A stretch of 64,000 nt of DNA from the NCBI GenBank assembly GCA_003290165.1, contig QNQO01008278.1, forward strand, positions 1 to 64,000, in the 5' to 3' direction. The notes beneath the pieces are model-generated. The model was not told the DNA's origin. It ran no database searches and saw only the letters and a list, made by a program, of their open reading frames with translations. Positions 29,889 through 41,198 of this stretch are shown one piece after another. Each line of letters begins with the position of its first letter. Within the stretch, counting starts at the first letter, position 1. The translations under genes were made by a program, and so were the position numbers. This DNA is from Berberis thunbergii. Lineage: Eukaryota; Streptophyta; Magnoliopsida; Ranunculales; Berberidaceae.

Positions 29889-32800
29889 CTTTATTGATTA
29901 TCGAAAAGATGTAACAACAAGTACCTTGAGGCAGATACAAAAGGCTACATATTACGAATGCCTTGAGGCAGATACAAAAGGCTACATATTGCGAACGCCC
30001 TGAGGTGGATACAAAGACTGAGCACGATAAGCGTCTGAATACAGTGCGAACTGAAGTAAAAGACTTGCTTAGACAATTCTGCTACTAACAGCGTCCACCG
30101 AAGACTTGCAAACCCTTCGATGCAAACAATCTACAAGTGACAACAAAGGTAAGATAATGGGATATGCTCGACACCTTCACAAGATAAAGACAAAGTGGCA
30201 GAAGACATTGAAAGACTCACCATGGAAAAGTCTCGCATTACAACATTGTAGACCTCACAACGGGCTGCTTATTTCTTCAAGAGACATCCGACCCCCTTCT
30301 AACTTCCTCAGATAGGTTAGAAGAAGACATATGAGGATGGCCACAAGCAACGACGCAACTATGGTCTCACAATACTATCAAGAGAAACCACTTTTCCCAT
30401 ATGTGATGGCAGGTGTGACTGAGAACAACCACACCTAGAGACATTGCACATTGACTAACACTTCGATCAACTATTGGTTAGCAGCGGGATTCGAACACAC
30501 GAAGGCAAAAGTGGTATAGTGTAACACCAAGGCATCTCCCTTGGTAGGAGATCCGTACTTCTCCCCAATATGAGAAGAAATTATGAGACATCAGTGGATC
30601 AACTACATGCTCACCCATAACAAATGATCGAATATAATAACTATCTCTGTGCCTGACCAGTGTAAATGTCAGAACATTTGGAGACTCCAGAGACGGAGAT
30701 TCAACTTCAACCTTTGGAAAACCCAAAGCATTTTCCTCAGCCTTTAGAAAACCCAAAACATCTTCTTCAAGCAAGGACATTACAGAATATAAGCTCTGCA
30801 AAAGATAGTGCCTACAACAATTGAAAAACACCATTATATAGACATGATGGTTCACCAAACGGGCACTCAAGCATTAACTGCCAAACATTGAATACCATAC
30901 GGGAAATTTGAAGATGGTGGTTTCCAAGAAAACTACACAAACCACGTCAGTCAATTAATAGTGCTGCACGCAACCCCATCAATTGAGTGGAAGTAACCGA
31001 TACTCTACTGTCACGCAACCTATGTCGTACACACGTCACCATGCAATCTATTTCGTACACACAACGCACCATGCGGAAAACCATAGCCCTTCCTCTGCGG
31101 GCCCATGAGCTCAGCCTATTATTCAAACAACACTTTGTCACATGCTAGGCACAAGCACTGGAGATTCTAGTCAACCTTGACATATGAGTTATACCTATAG
31201 ATCATAAGCTGATTTAATGTTATTTCATCCACTCCATGCAACATGCTGATGGATTAGGTTCGTAGGCCCCTAGCAAGCCGAACCCATATTCAAACCAGGC
31301 AAGCTTAGTCAGCCAAACTGATGACGATGGCTTCTGGTTCATCCTGATACCTAGTCCGCTCAGTGCGGGCATCGACGGTTTTGGAAGTGAGAGTCTAACC
31401 AGTGCTACCATGCCTGGTGATGATGACTTGCCAGGGATCACTGCCTCATCCACTGTCAGTGATCGCCAAACCTAATCAGATAAGCCTAGCTGGTGACAAC
31501 CAACAACGAAAACTTCTGATCAAAGCCCAGACCTATAGCCTCCACTGCGAGGGTGTAGATGGTTTAAAAGGTGGGAACCTAGTCAGTCTTGAACTGATAA
31601 CGACGGTTCTCCACGGGATCAATGCTTTTTAGCATGGCTGCCAAATCACCAAACTTGGACTTGTAGTCCGTGTTGCGAGGGTGTAGATAGTCTAAAAGGT
31701 GTGAGCCTAGTCAGCCATGACATGATTTCGACGGTTTGCCACGGGACCACTGCTTTTCAGCGTGGCAGTCGAAAAACTCCCAAGTTTGTAGCTTGATGCA
31801 CTAAGGAATAGATAATTTGGATGGTGAGCCTAGTCAATACTGAACTGATTTCTATGGCTTGCCATGGGACCATTTCTGTTTAGCCTTATCGCCAAACCCT
31901 TCTCGAATTTGTAGTCCCCACCGCGCGGGGAGCGTGTAGATGTTCGAAAGGTGGGAGGCTAATCAGTCCTGTACTGATTCTGACGGCTTGCCATGGGACC
32001 ACTGCTTTTCAGCCTGGTCGCCAAACCTTTATTCCCTGAATCTGTAGTCTGTTATAATCGAAAATAAATGTTTTGAAAGGTGGGAGCCTAGTTAGTCCCG
32101 AACTGATTTTGACGGCTTGCCACGGGACCACTGATCTTCAGCCTGGTTGCCACATGGCTTGGACATAAACAATTCGGAAGGTGGAGACCTCAACTAGCCC
32201 GTCACATGACCTCTGCTTCCCTTCAAAACAACAAACGCGAACATGAATCTAGCTAAGTCAGGGTCTTCACGCTAAAACAAACTAACATTCTAATATTAAG
32301 CGAAGGCCACTCGAGTCGATACAAAGATCGTATGCTCAGTGCTCAAATAAAAGCTACTTAGGATGCCAACTAGAGCTTATGACGCCTGACCCGACACAAA
32401 CGCTCTGGCACGCATGCTCGCCCATCAAACTCGCTCACAGTAGCAGCTACAGCTGACCGGTTAGACAAGCATGGTAACCCTCAAGCAGCTTACCTTGGGG
32501 ATAGGGCACAACTCGGATGAATCAATCCTAGCTAAACTGTTCGTAACATGTCCACTACCGGACATTACTACACTGCGATGACCCCGAGTCATTCATAGCA
32601 CAAAGTGGTCAATATTTCTACCATAGACAGACCAGTCAACATCCTATTGATTCAACCAGCCTATGCCAAAACAAGACGACAAGGCGAAATGAAAAACATG
32701 CAATAGAGACAAGTACGGAACGGATAAAACTATTTTCATTAATGGTCAAAGACAAAAAGAGTACAAGCACTCAAAGTTCACTCCTTATTAAGAGAGGATA

Positions 32801-33458
32801 CATAAATGGAAGAGTTAAGCCTAGTGGAAGAAGGAGCAGAAGTTGCGTCCACACACGCCGCAGTCTGGACATCAGGGCCCAAACTATCTTCCTCGCTCGA
32901 TGACGTCGAGGTAACAGACAGGTCCACATACGACATCTTCTTATAATGGTTGAGATCCCACATACGACATGCAACCCAGTGAAACTAACATTTGCCTTGT
33001 TCTTGAAAGAGATTTTCCTCCCACACCATGAACAAATTCATGCTCCAATAGCTCCAACTTGCCAGTCAGTGCGTCGATCTGAGAGTGCTCTGCACGACAC
33101 TAAGCTCATGCCACCCCAATTCGAGCTGGTCCTCAGCCTTCATCGCTTCTCGAGCATATAACTCCACATCGAATTCCAACTATATCTTCTGAGCAACCCA
33201 ATCCGCTTCCTTCGAAGCACTTTTTTCAGCGAAAGACCACAGTTCAGATCTCGCCTTAGCCGCAACTTCCTGCGCAAGACACAGTGGATGACTTAAGAGG
33301 TTGGCTTCCCGCCTCTTTTTTGTTTAACCAACGCACGTTCAATTAATGCAGCGCATGGCTCAAGCCACGATTCAGACTCAATCATCATGAGCAGCACATC
33401 CCTTCAAGAGATGACTTAGCAAACTGATGTGACAACCCACTAACTAGGGGGGAGTAGC
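29889..33458 (+). other. Tat 3' non-coding region (Tat-B) with tandem repeats
   Basis: From about 30210 this is collinear with 34170-39311 (Tat-C). It holds about 2.5 copies of a 37-bp repeat at 29932-30015 and about five copies of a 125-128-bp repeat at 31550-32165. Relative to Tat-C it has lost about 2.0 kb at 33276/33277 (Tat-C 37117-39131), including most of the antisense reading frame. It ends in the purine tract 'CTAGGGGGGAGTAGC' next to the LTR. The paired minus-strand frames at 30478-30870 are judged non-coding. Confidence 0.7.
31550..32165 (+). repeat. Tandem repeat, about 126-bp unit, five copies (Tat-B)
   Basis: Each unit has 'GTGTAGATGGTT..AAAGGTGGGAGCCTAGTCAGTC', then 'GACGGCTTGCCACGGGACCA', then 'CTTGTAGTC'. 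Units start near 31552, 31680, 31806, 31931 and 32060 and differ from one another at many positions. Related arrays lie at 35507-35975 and 43370-43990. Confidence 0.8.
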
Positions 33459-34132
33459 TGATGATACATAAAAATGGTCACATCTCGAAGCCATACACGT
33501 GTCATGATGATATCGAGGAATTACGGACTCAAGCGTCAGCCCAACACTGATCCGACCCAAAGAGTTTTAAGCCTGCCCAACAATGGTTCGCCAAACAGAC
33601 CCGAATTCTCACAGTATGCTAGGCCCACACGTCTCACAGCTATCCTCGATACCCCTAAGCCCTTTTCAGGCAAGTATCTTGAGGATCAGCTTCGGATGAG
33701 AAACTACAACTACTTTTTGCTTCCAACTAAGAAGCAAACACCAGAGTATCATCCACACGGGGAAACTCCCTTCTACGGATTGCTCTTGTATTGGAAACTA
33801 TTCCCTGCGTATCTAGGAACACAGAGCTAACATGGAACTTCCCTTCTACAACACAACTCCTAATTAGGGAGGGATTTCCTTCCTAAACTAGGCTTACGAT
33901 GGCCTGGTAGAACAGGACTTAATGCACTATAAATAAGACATGAGGTTGGTAAGCTAAGGTACGCTACAAATTCTTTATTACAACATTAAACCTTTCATAG
34001 AGTCCCGTTTGACTTTAGCATCGGAGTGTCATCGGCCACCCTACAGTGGTCTGTGGCTCACGTGCGTTACTTGTGTAGGTCAGCAGGTCGACAGGACTAC
34101 ATCAAAGCATGGAGCGGAAAAAGACTTCATCA
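33459..34132 (+). repeat. Tat LTR 'B' (3' LTR)
   Basis: 674 bp, TGATGATACATAAA...GACTTCATCA, with the TATA box CTATAAATAAG at 33927-33937. A polypurine tract lies immediately before it and an ATT repeat follows. It is about 93-95% like LTR C (39312-39982) and only about 80% like LTR A, by eye. B and C both lack the segment around 'CTCTACAAAGATCTC' that A and E share. Confidence 0.88.
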
Positions 34133-35506
34133 ATTATTATTATTATTATTATTATGGAGCGGAAAAAGACTTCATGGAAAAGTCTCGCATTACAAATTGT
34201 AGACCTCACAATGGGCTTCTTATTTCTTCAAGAGACATCCGACCCCCTTCTAACTTCCTCAAATAGGTTAGAAGAAGACATATGAGGATGGCCACAAGCA
34301 ACGACGCAGCTATGGTCTCACAATGCTATCAAGAGAAACCACTTTTACCATATGTGATGGTAGGTGCGACTGAGAACTACCACACCCAGAGACATAGCAC
34401 ATTGACTAACACTTCAATCAACCATTGGTTAGCAGCGGGATTCGAGCACACGAAGGCAAAAGTGGTACGGTGTAACACCAAGGCATCTCCCTTGGTAGGA
34501 GATCCGTACTACTCCGCAATATAAAAAGAAATTATGAGACCTCAGTGGATCAACTACATGCTCACCCATAATAGATGATCGAACATAATAACTATCTCTG
34601 TGCTTGACTAGTGTAAATGTCAGAACATTTAGAGACTCCAGAGACAGAGATTCAACTTCAACCTTTGGAAAACCCAAAGCATTTTCCTCAGCCTTTGGAA
34701 AACCCAAAACATCTTCTTCAAGCAAGGACATTACAGAAGATAAGCTCTGCGAAAGATAGTGCCTACAACGATTAAAAAACACCATTATATAGACATGATG
34801 GTTCACCAAACGGGCACTCAAGCATTAACTGCCAAACATTGAATACCATACGGGAAATTGGAAGATGGTGGTTTCCAAGAAAACTACACAGACCACGTCA
34901 GTCAATTAATAGCGCTGCACGCAACCCCATCAATTGAGTGGGAGTAACCAATACTCAACTGTCACGCAACTTACGTCGTACACGCGTCACCATGCAATCT
35001 ATTACGTACACACAACACACCATGTAGAAAACATAGCCTTTCCTCTGTGGGCCCATAGGCTCAGCCTATTATTCAAACAACACTTTGTCACATGCTTGGC
35101 ACAAACACTGGAAATCCTAGTCAACCTTGACATATGAGTTATACCTATAGATCATAAGCTGATTTAATGTAATTTCATCCACTCCATGCAACATGCTGAT
35201 GGATTAGGTTCGTAGGCCCCCTAGCAAGCCGAACCTCTATTCAAACCAGGCATGCTTAATCAACCAAGTCTGATGATGATGGCTTCTGGTTTATCCCGAT
35301 ACCTAGTCCGCTCAGTGCGGGCATCGACGATTTTGGAAGTGAGAGTCTCACCAGTGCTACCACGTCTGGTGATGATGACTTGCCAAAGATCACTGCTTCA
35401 TCCACGGTCAGTGATCGCCAAACCTAATCAGGTAAGCCTAGCTAGTGACAACCAACAACAAAAGCTTCTGATCAAAGCCCAGACCTATAGCCTCCACTGC
35501 GAGGGT

Positions 35507-35975
35507 GTAGATGGTTTAAAAGGTGGGAGCCTAGTCAGTCCCGAACTGATAACGACGGCTCTCCACGGGACCAGTGCTTTTTAGCATGGCTGCCAAATCA
35601 CCAAACTTGGACTTGTAGTCCGTGTTGGGAGGGTGTAGATAGTCTAAAAGTTGGAAGCCTAGTCAGCCATGACCCGATTCCGATGGTTTGCCACAGGACC
35701 ACTGCTTTTCAGTGTGGCAGCCGAAAAACTCCCAAGTTTGTAGCTTGGTGCACTCAGGAATAGATAATTTGGATGGTGAGCCTAGTCAATCCTGAACTGA
35801 TTTCTTTGGCTTGCCATGGGACCATTTATGTTTAGCCTTATTGCCAAACCCTTCTCGAATTTGTAGTCCCCACCGCGCGGGGAGGGTGTAGATGGTTCGA
35901 AAGGTGGGAGGCTAATCAGTCCTGCACTGATTCTGACAGCTTGCCACGGGACCACTGTTTTTCAGCCTGGTCGCC
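35507..35975 (+). repeat. Tandem repeat, about 126-bp unit, nearly four copies (Tat-C)
   Basis: Same unit as at 31550-32165, but at least one unit shorter. The array is cut from 'CCTGGTCGCCAA' straight to 'CTAGCCCG', so copy number differs between the two closely related elements. Confidence 0.75.
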
Positions 35976-36419
35976 AACTAGCCCGCTACATGACCTCTGC
36001 TTCCCTTCACAAAAATAGACACGAACATGAATCTAGTTAAGTTAGGGTTTTCACGCTAAAACAGATTGACATTCTAATATTAAGCGAAGGCCACTCGAGT
36101 CGATACAAAGATAGTATGCTCAGTGCTCAAATAAAAGCTACTTATGATGCCAACTAGAGCTTACGATGCCTGAACCAACACAAACGCTTTGGCACGCATG
36201 CTCGCCCATCACAACTCACTCATAGTAGCAGCTACAGCTGACCGGTCAGACAAGCATGGTAACCCTCAAGCAGCTTACCTTGGGGATAGGGCACAACTTG
36301 GATGACTCAATCCCTAGCTAAACTGTTCATAACATGTCCACTACCGGACATTACTACACCGCGATGACCTCGAGTCATTCATAGCACAAAGCGGTCAAGA
36401 TTTCTACCATAGACAGACT

Positions 36420-39059
36420 AGTCAACATCCTATTGATTCAACCAGCCTATACCAAAACAAGACGACAAGGAGAAATGAAAAACATGCAATAGAGACAAGT
36501 ACGGAACGGATAAAACTATTTTCATTAATGGTCAACGACAAAAAGAGTACAAGCGCACAAAGTTCACTCCTTATTAGGAGAGGATACAGAAATGGAAGAG
36601 TTAAGCCTAGTGGAAGAAGGAGCAGGAGTTGCGTCCACACACGCCGCAGTCTGGACATCAGGGCCCAAACTATTTTCCTCGCTTGATGATGTCGAGGTAA
36701 CAGACAGGTTCACATACGACATCTTCTTATAATGGTTGAGATCCCACTCCGGATGCTCCTTCTTTATCGGCATCAACAACTCCAGCTGTCCATATACAAC
36801 CCAACGAAACTCACATTTTCCTTGTTCCTGGAAAAGCTTTTCCTCCCACACCATCAACAAGTTCACACTCCAGTAGCTCCAACTTGCCAATCAGTGTGTC
36901 GACCTGAGACTGCTCTGTGGCTAGATTGCTCTGCACGACACTAAGCTCATGCCACCCCAATTCGAGCTGGTCCTTAGCCTTCATCGCTCTTGAGCATATA
37001 ACTCCACATCGAATTCCAACTGTATCTTCTGAGCAGCCCAATCCGCTTCATTCGAAGCACTCTTTTCAGCAAAAGACCACAGTTCAGAACTCGCCTTAGC
37101 CTCAACTTCCTGCGCAACCTAGACTTCTCGGCGGATACGGCTCAACTCCTGCCTAAGTTCGTCCCTTCGAACACAATCTCTGTCAGATTACGCTCAAGGT
37201 CTTCCAGACGAGCCCTCTGAGCCTCAGCGGCCACGGTTGATCGATCCAACGCTTCTCTTCAGTCTGCTTCTTAAGCCACACAATTTCATGGAGCGCATTA
37301 GAATAGAACGTCTGGATATGCGAGAAGACAACTTCAAGGTATATTTATCTCGTGAGCCACTTCAACTTCCATCCCAGCAATGACCGCGTGGCTCAAATGA
37401 GACATACCCATCATAAGGTTCTTCAAGCCTTTATCCATGCACCCTTCCAACAAATCCTCCTCGGGTTTTCGAGCATTATCCATCAGCCTGTTGTGACGCC
37501 TGCTTAAATGCTTCCTCGAAGCATATTCTACGTCCACCTCTTGGTGCCAGACTTGTGAACCCAGTTTCACCAAATCAGGTGAAAATAGGTTTATTTGTGT
37601 GCCCGAATGAAGCTTTCCCTGATCGAGAACTATGCCAGCACCGCCCTTCATGGTCGCCACCATCTTCAATCTTTCTTTCGTGGCCTTTCCCTTGTCAACA
37701 GCAGTAGCCCCTTTTGTGCGAGACGACTCAATGGGATTCGGAGGGAGAAAAGGCAGCGAAGTATCCAAAGGACCCTTCAACACCTCTAGTTGGCGCCTAG
37801 AGTAAGACGGTGAGCAATCCGGACTGCAAGAGACACGACCGGTACCGCGAGCACTATCAAGTGAAACAACTATGGGGCGATCAGATTCTACCACCTCAAA
37901 CAAATCCTCACAAGAGCCTTCTGTAGAAGTGGCCCCATGTCAATCAGCACTAGCAAAAGCTGCCATCACAACCCCTACCAGACGGTCATTCAGAGCCTCG
38001 ACCTGCACGTCATTAAGGTTAGACTTGTCTACAACTCATGCCAATCGCAGGTAATCCTTCTCCAAGTCACAAACATCAATTTCCGCCTCAACAGGACTGG
38101 CAGACTCACGCTACCCTTCACTGAAGTGGGTTGTGTCAAAGATGGCCCAGTTCTAATGCGAGACCTCTTCCTCACGAAAGAGGCAAGAGTCTCAGACAAC
38201 TCCTCCGCATAAGATGGAACATGAGCTTTGGCCCCAGTAGCCTTCCTCTTCCTAGAAAAGGCCCCATCTTCCAACTTAATGTGCGACTCTCAATGCAAAG
38301 TGAGGGCAACGTGCCAGGACTTCACTACGGATGAAGTTGGAGGCCCTTATGACATTGACCACCTTTCTTTTCGGCAGGACGCGAAACTTCTCGATAGTGT
38401 TTTGCTCCACTAAGGTAAACGGAGTAGTGGAAAACCTTCATGCAGAAAAATGCAAGCGATGGCTAATCGACCCACTATCAAGCATATCAAAGTCACAAGA
38501 AAAGAGATAAACTTATGAAGCGGCCTGAACTGTCGCTCGAGTGGGCGACCTTGCAATGAAAGTACTTCGAATCTGCAGGGGCAAAGAAGCAGTACTTTTA
38601 CTAGAACTTGAAATCATCAGGTAGCTTAACAAAGCAATTCAGTGACTTCATCTTACAAACAACATTACTTTTTAGCCGAGGAGAGGTCAACAACTGAATC
38701 ACCAGCGGAGTTATGCTAACGCCGGCCTCCTCAGCACTGAGTAGAATCATGAGGATGATCCTATATCCATTGAGCCCCAATTGAGCCGGAGGAATCCCTA
38801 AGAAATCCAAGAACTCCCAAATCACTTCTAGAACCGGAAAACACAATTCAGTTTGAAGCATCATGCGGTGCAAACAGATAAAACCAGCTAGATGTGACAT
38901 TGGCGTCTGGTTGTCCGTCAGGAGATACAACAACAGGTCTTCAGGGAGCCCAAACTTTGTACGTATTTTGGTGAGATCATGTTAGGATAACAAATTGTCT
39001 TCAAAAAACTCCAGGCCCTCGGCCAAGACAGCGTTATCAAGAAGGTTTTCTTGAACCAT
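36420..39059 (-). pseudogene. Antisense reading frame in the Tat 3' region (Tat-C)
   Basis: A broken gene runs opposite to the element. It begins with ATG at 39059 ('MVQENLLDNAVLAEG...'), has one stop near 38977, then 38933-38601 encodes 'VIWEFLDFLGIPPAQLGLNG' and following residues. This resembles, from memory, the N-terminal domain of the plant family named 'putative gypsy type transposon', in which a segment reads 'LH..V...L......P.QL.PN.WR'. Further minus frames at 38274-38029, 37903-37334, 37041-36811 and 36890-36564 continue as Ser/Lys-rich and heptad-like helical sequence. Antisense frames of this kind are known from Tat elements. The function is unknown. Domain identity is moderate; membership in one original frame is inferred from order and strand. 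Confidence 0.6.
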
Positions 39060-39311
39060 GAAGAAAATGAACAATCTTTTCTAATCAGAGTAGTAGCTTT
39101 GAAAGTAAGGAAAATAGAAAAATCAGAATTTACACAGTGGATGACTTAAGAGGTTGGCTTCCCGCCTCTTTTTCATTTAACCAACGCACATTCAATTAAT
39201 GCAGCGCGTGGCTCAAGCCACGATTCAGACTCAATCATCATGAGCAGTGCATCCCTTCAAGAGATGACTTAGCAAACTGATGTGTCGATCCACTAACTCG
39301 GGGGGAATAGC

Positions 39312-39982
39312 TGATGATACATAAAAATGGTCACATATCGTAGCCATACACGTGTCATGATCTCGAGGAATTACAGACTCAAGCGTTAGCCCAACACTGA
39401 TCCGACCCAAAGCGGTTTTAAGCTTGCCCAACAACAGTTCGCCAGGCAGGCTCGAATTCTCACAGCATGCTAGGCCCACACGTCTCACAGCTATCCTCGA
39501 TACCCCTAAGCTCTCTTTAGGCAAGTATCTTGAGGATCGACTTCGAATGAGAAACTACAACTACTCTTTGCTTCCAACGAAGAAGCAAACACCAGAATAT
39601 CATCCACACGGGGAAATTCCCTTCTACGGATTGCTCTTGTATTGGAAACTATTCCCTGTGTATCTAGAAGCACAGAACTAACATGAAACTTCCCTTCAAC
39701 AACACAACTCCTAATTAGGGAGGGATTTCCTTCCTAAACTATGCCTACGATGGCCTGGTAGAACATGACTCAATGCCCTATAAATAAGACATGAGGTTGG
39801 TAAGCTAAGGTACACTACAAATTCTTTATTACAACATTAAACCTTTCACAGAGTCCCGTCTGACTTTAGCATCGGAGTATCATCGACCACCCCACAGTGG
39901 TTTGTGGCTCACATGCGTTACTTGTGTAGGTCAGCAGGTCGACAGGACTACATCAATGCATGGAGCGGAAAAAGACTGCATC
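39312..39982 (+). repeat. Tat LTR 'C'
   Basis: 671 bp, TGATGATACATAAA...GACTGCATCA, with the TATA box CTATAAATAAG at 39778-39788. It is preceded by a purine tract (CTCGGGGGGAATAGC) and followed by an ATT array. Confidence 0.88.
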
Positions 39983-39983
39983 A

Positions 39984-40066
<83 letters not shown>
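39983..40066. repeat. (ATT)n microsatellite, about 28 units
   Basis: An uninterrupted ATT array between LTR C and LTR D. Shorter ATT tracts border the other Tat insertions (15036-15052, 34133-34155, 40691-40714). Together they appear to be one original tract split by insertions. Confidence 0.95.
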
Positions 40067-40067
<1 letters not shown>

Positions 40068-40690
40068 GATGATATATCAAACCGTTCTCTGATCAACACC
40101 ATACAAGTGTCATGATAATCTCGTCAACAAAACAAAGCATGCTCGATTGCATGCTCAATCCAGCTAGTCTAAATTGGAATGAGCCATCAAGCCCACAAGT
40201 CACGTGGTTAGGCCTAACACTCGTAGCTCTAAGAGATCTACCCAAGATTGGTAGGCCAACACCACATCAGATCCGACTAGGAAACATATTTTAGAGTATA
40301 AGTCGGGTAAGAAAACTTCCTTGCAGAACAACATTCAGAAAGGAAAACCTCTCCTGCCGATCTTGGAGCATGAGTCATGCAGGGAAACTATTTGACATGG
40401 ACAGCTCCCAATTAGGAAATGATCTCCACGACAAGATCTTTTTTCCTAAACTACACTGCCAAAGGCCTAGCCGAACAAGGACTCCTACACTATAAGGAGA
40501 TAAGGTTAATAAGGAGATAAAGTCGATGAACTAGAGGTACACTACAAAATCTCAGTTTTCAGTTTTAAACCTTATATAACTTAAGTATCAGAGTGCCATT
40601 GGCCACCACATGGTAGTCCTTGGCTCACGTTTACTACTTGTGCAAGTTTAGGTAAGCAGCAAGATATGAGAGCAGGAATCGACTACATCA
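40067..40690 (+). mobile_element. Tat-related solo LTR 'D'
   Basis: 624 bp beginning TGATGATATATC and ending GACTACATCA, flanked by ATTAT on both sides. It is alignable with the other Tat LTRs only in blocks (for example 'GGCTCACGT.TACTTGTG' near the end), so it is a separate subfamily. No internal sequence is attached. Confidence 0.8.
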
Positions 40691-40974
40691 ATTATTATTA
40701 TTATTATTATTATTGGATAATAAGGATAATAAGTTGGGGACAAACCCTTCCCTTTATTAGAAATCAACTCAACAAACTATATACAAAAGATGGACATAGT
40801 CAACAAACAACACAACCCACCTAAACAAACAACACAACCCACCTAAACTCACAACTAGGACTTCATCTAGCTTTACAATTGAACTCTCAAGATCACAAAA
40901 ACTAAATTTAAGAAACCTGACCAACCTTATCTTTTTCTGCTGTAGATAAGTTGAATTTTGTACTCCTCGATGTA

Positions 40975-41198
40975 TCATGTAAACTTTTTCTCAAATGGAG
41001 GGATGATGACATTGAATCCCAAACTACCTTTTCTCACTACAAGAAAGTTTGCCGATTTGTTGCATTCTCTATAGATGTGATATATGGAGAATTCCTGCAA
41101 GTTAGCAATAAGCTCATCGAGATCAGTTTTGATTTGGGTGAGTTTCCATGGGACATGCCAAATATTTCTTTTCATTTTAACTACGTGACTGTTGTCAA
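40975..41198 (-). pseudogene. LINE RNase H domain fragment
   Basis: 66 codons including 'NIWHVPWKLTQIKTDLDELI' and 'FSIYHIYRECNKSANFL'. The second matches the 'HV.RE.N..AD.LA' ending of the RNase H domain found at the C-terminus of plant L1 elements and related reverse-transcriptase pseudogenes; the usual Asp is Asn. In phase upstream, beyond the hAT insertion, about 17 more residues (41970-41921) continue the domain. Confidence 0.68.

Larger units (their letters stand above)
15053..34132 (+). mobile_element. Tat-lineage Gypsy element(s), host of the Copia and CACTA insertions
   Basis: Left LTR (15053-16465), primer site, gag and protease remnants (16599-18893), then a Copia insertion (19011-29888), then a 3' non-coding region and right LTR (33459-34132). 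Both outer flanks read ATTAT (15048-15052, 34133-34137), which is uninformative because the target is an ATT repeat. The Copia flanks CTCTA/CTTTA suggest that both halves are one element. Against that, the two LTRs look far more different (roughly one base in five) than the right LTR does from the LTR at 39.3 kb. The two halves may therefore come from different Tat copies joined by recombination. No reverse transcriptase, RNase H or integrase was found in either half. Confidence 0.7.
34156..39982 (+). mobile_element. Tat-C: 5'-truncated Tat element with its 3' LTR
   Basis: After the ATT tract at 34133-34155 comes a 20-bp copy of the LTR terminus ('GGAGCGGAAAAAGACTTCAT'). This is joined directly to internal sequence matching Tat-B from 30219 on. 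The 3' region, antisense frame and LTR C (39312-39982) follow. Its own 5' LTR, gag and protease are gone. The junction is not a simple truncation, because an LTR tip is fused to deep internal sequence. Confidence 0.75.

Noticed and set aside
30478..30870. 130-codon minus-strand frame conserved in length at 34429-34821
   Set aside because: The two loci are recent copies of the same Tat 3' region. Most differences between the frames change the amino acid, so there is no sign of protein selection, and no motif is recognised.
39904..40092. Leucine-repeat frame
   Set aside because: It is translation of the (ATT)n microsatellite.
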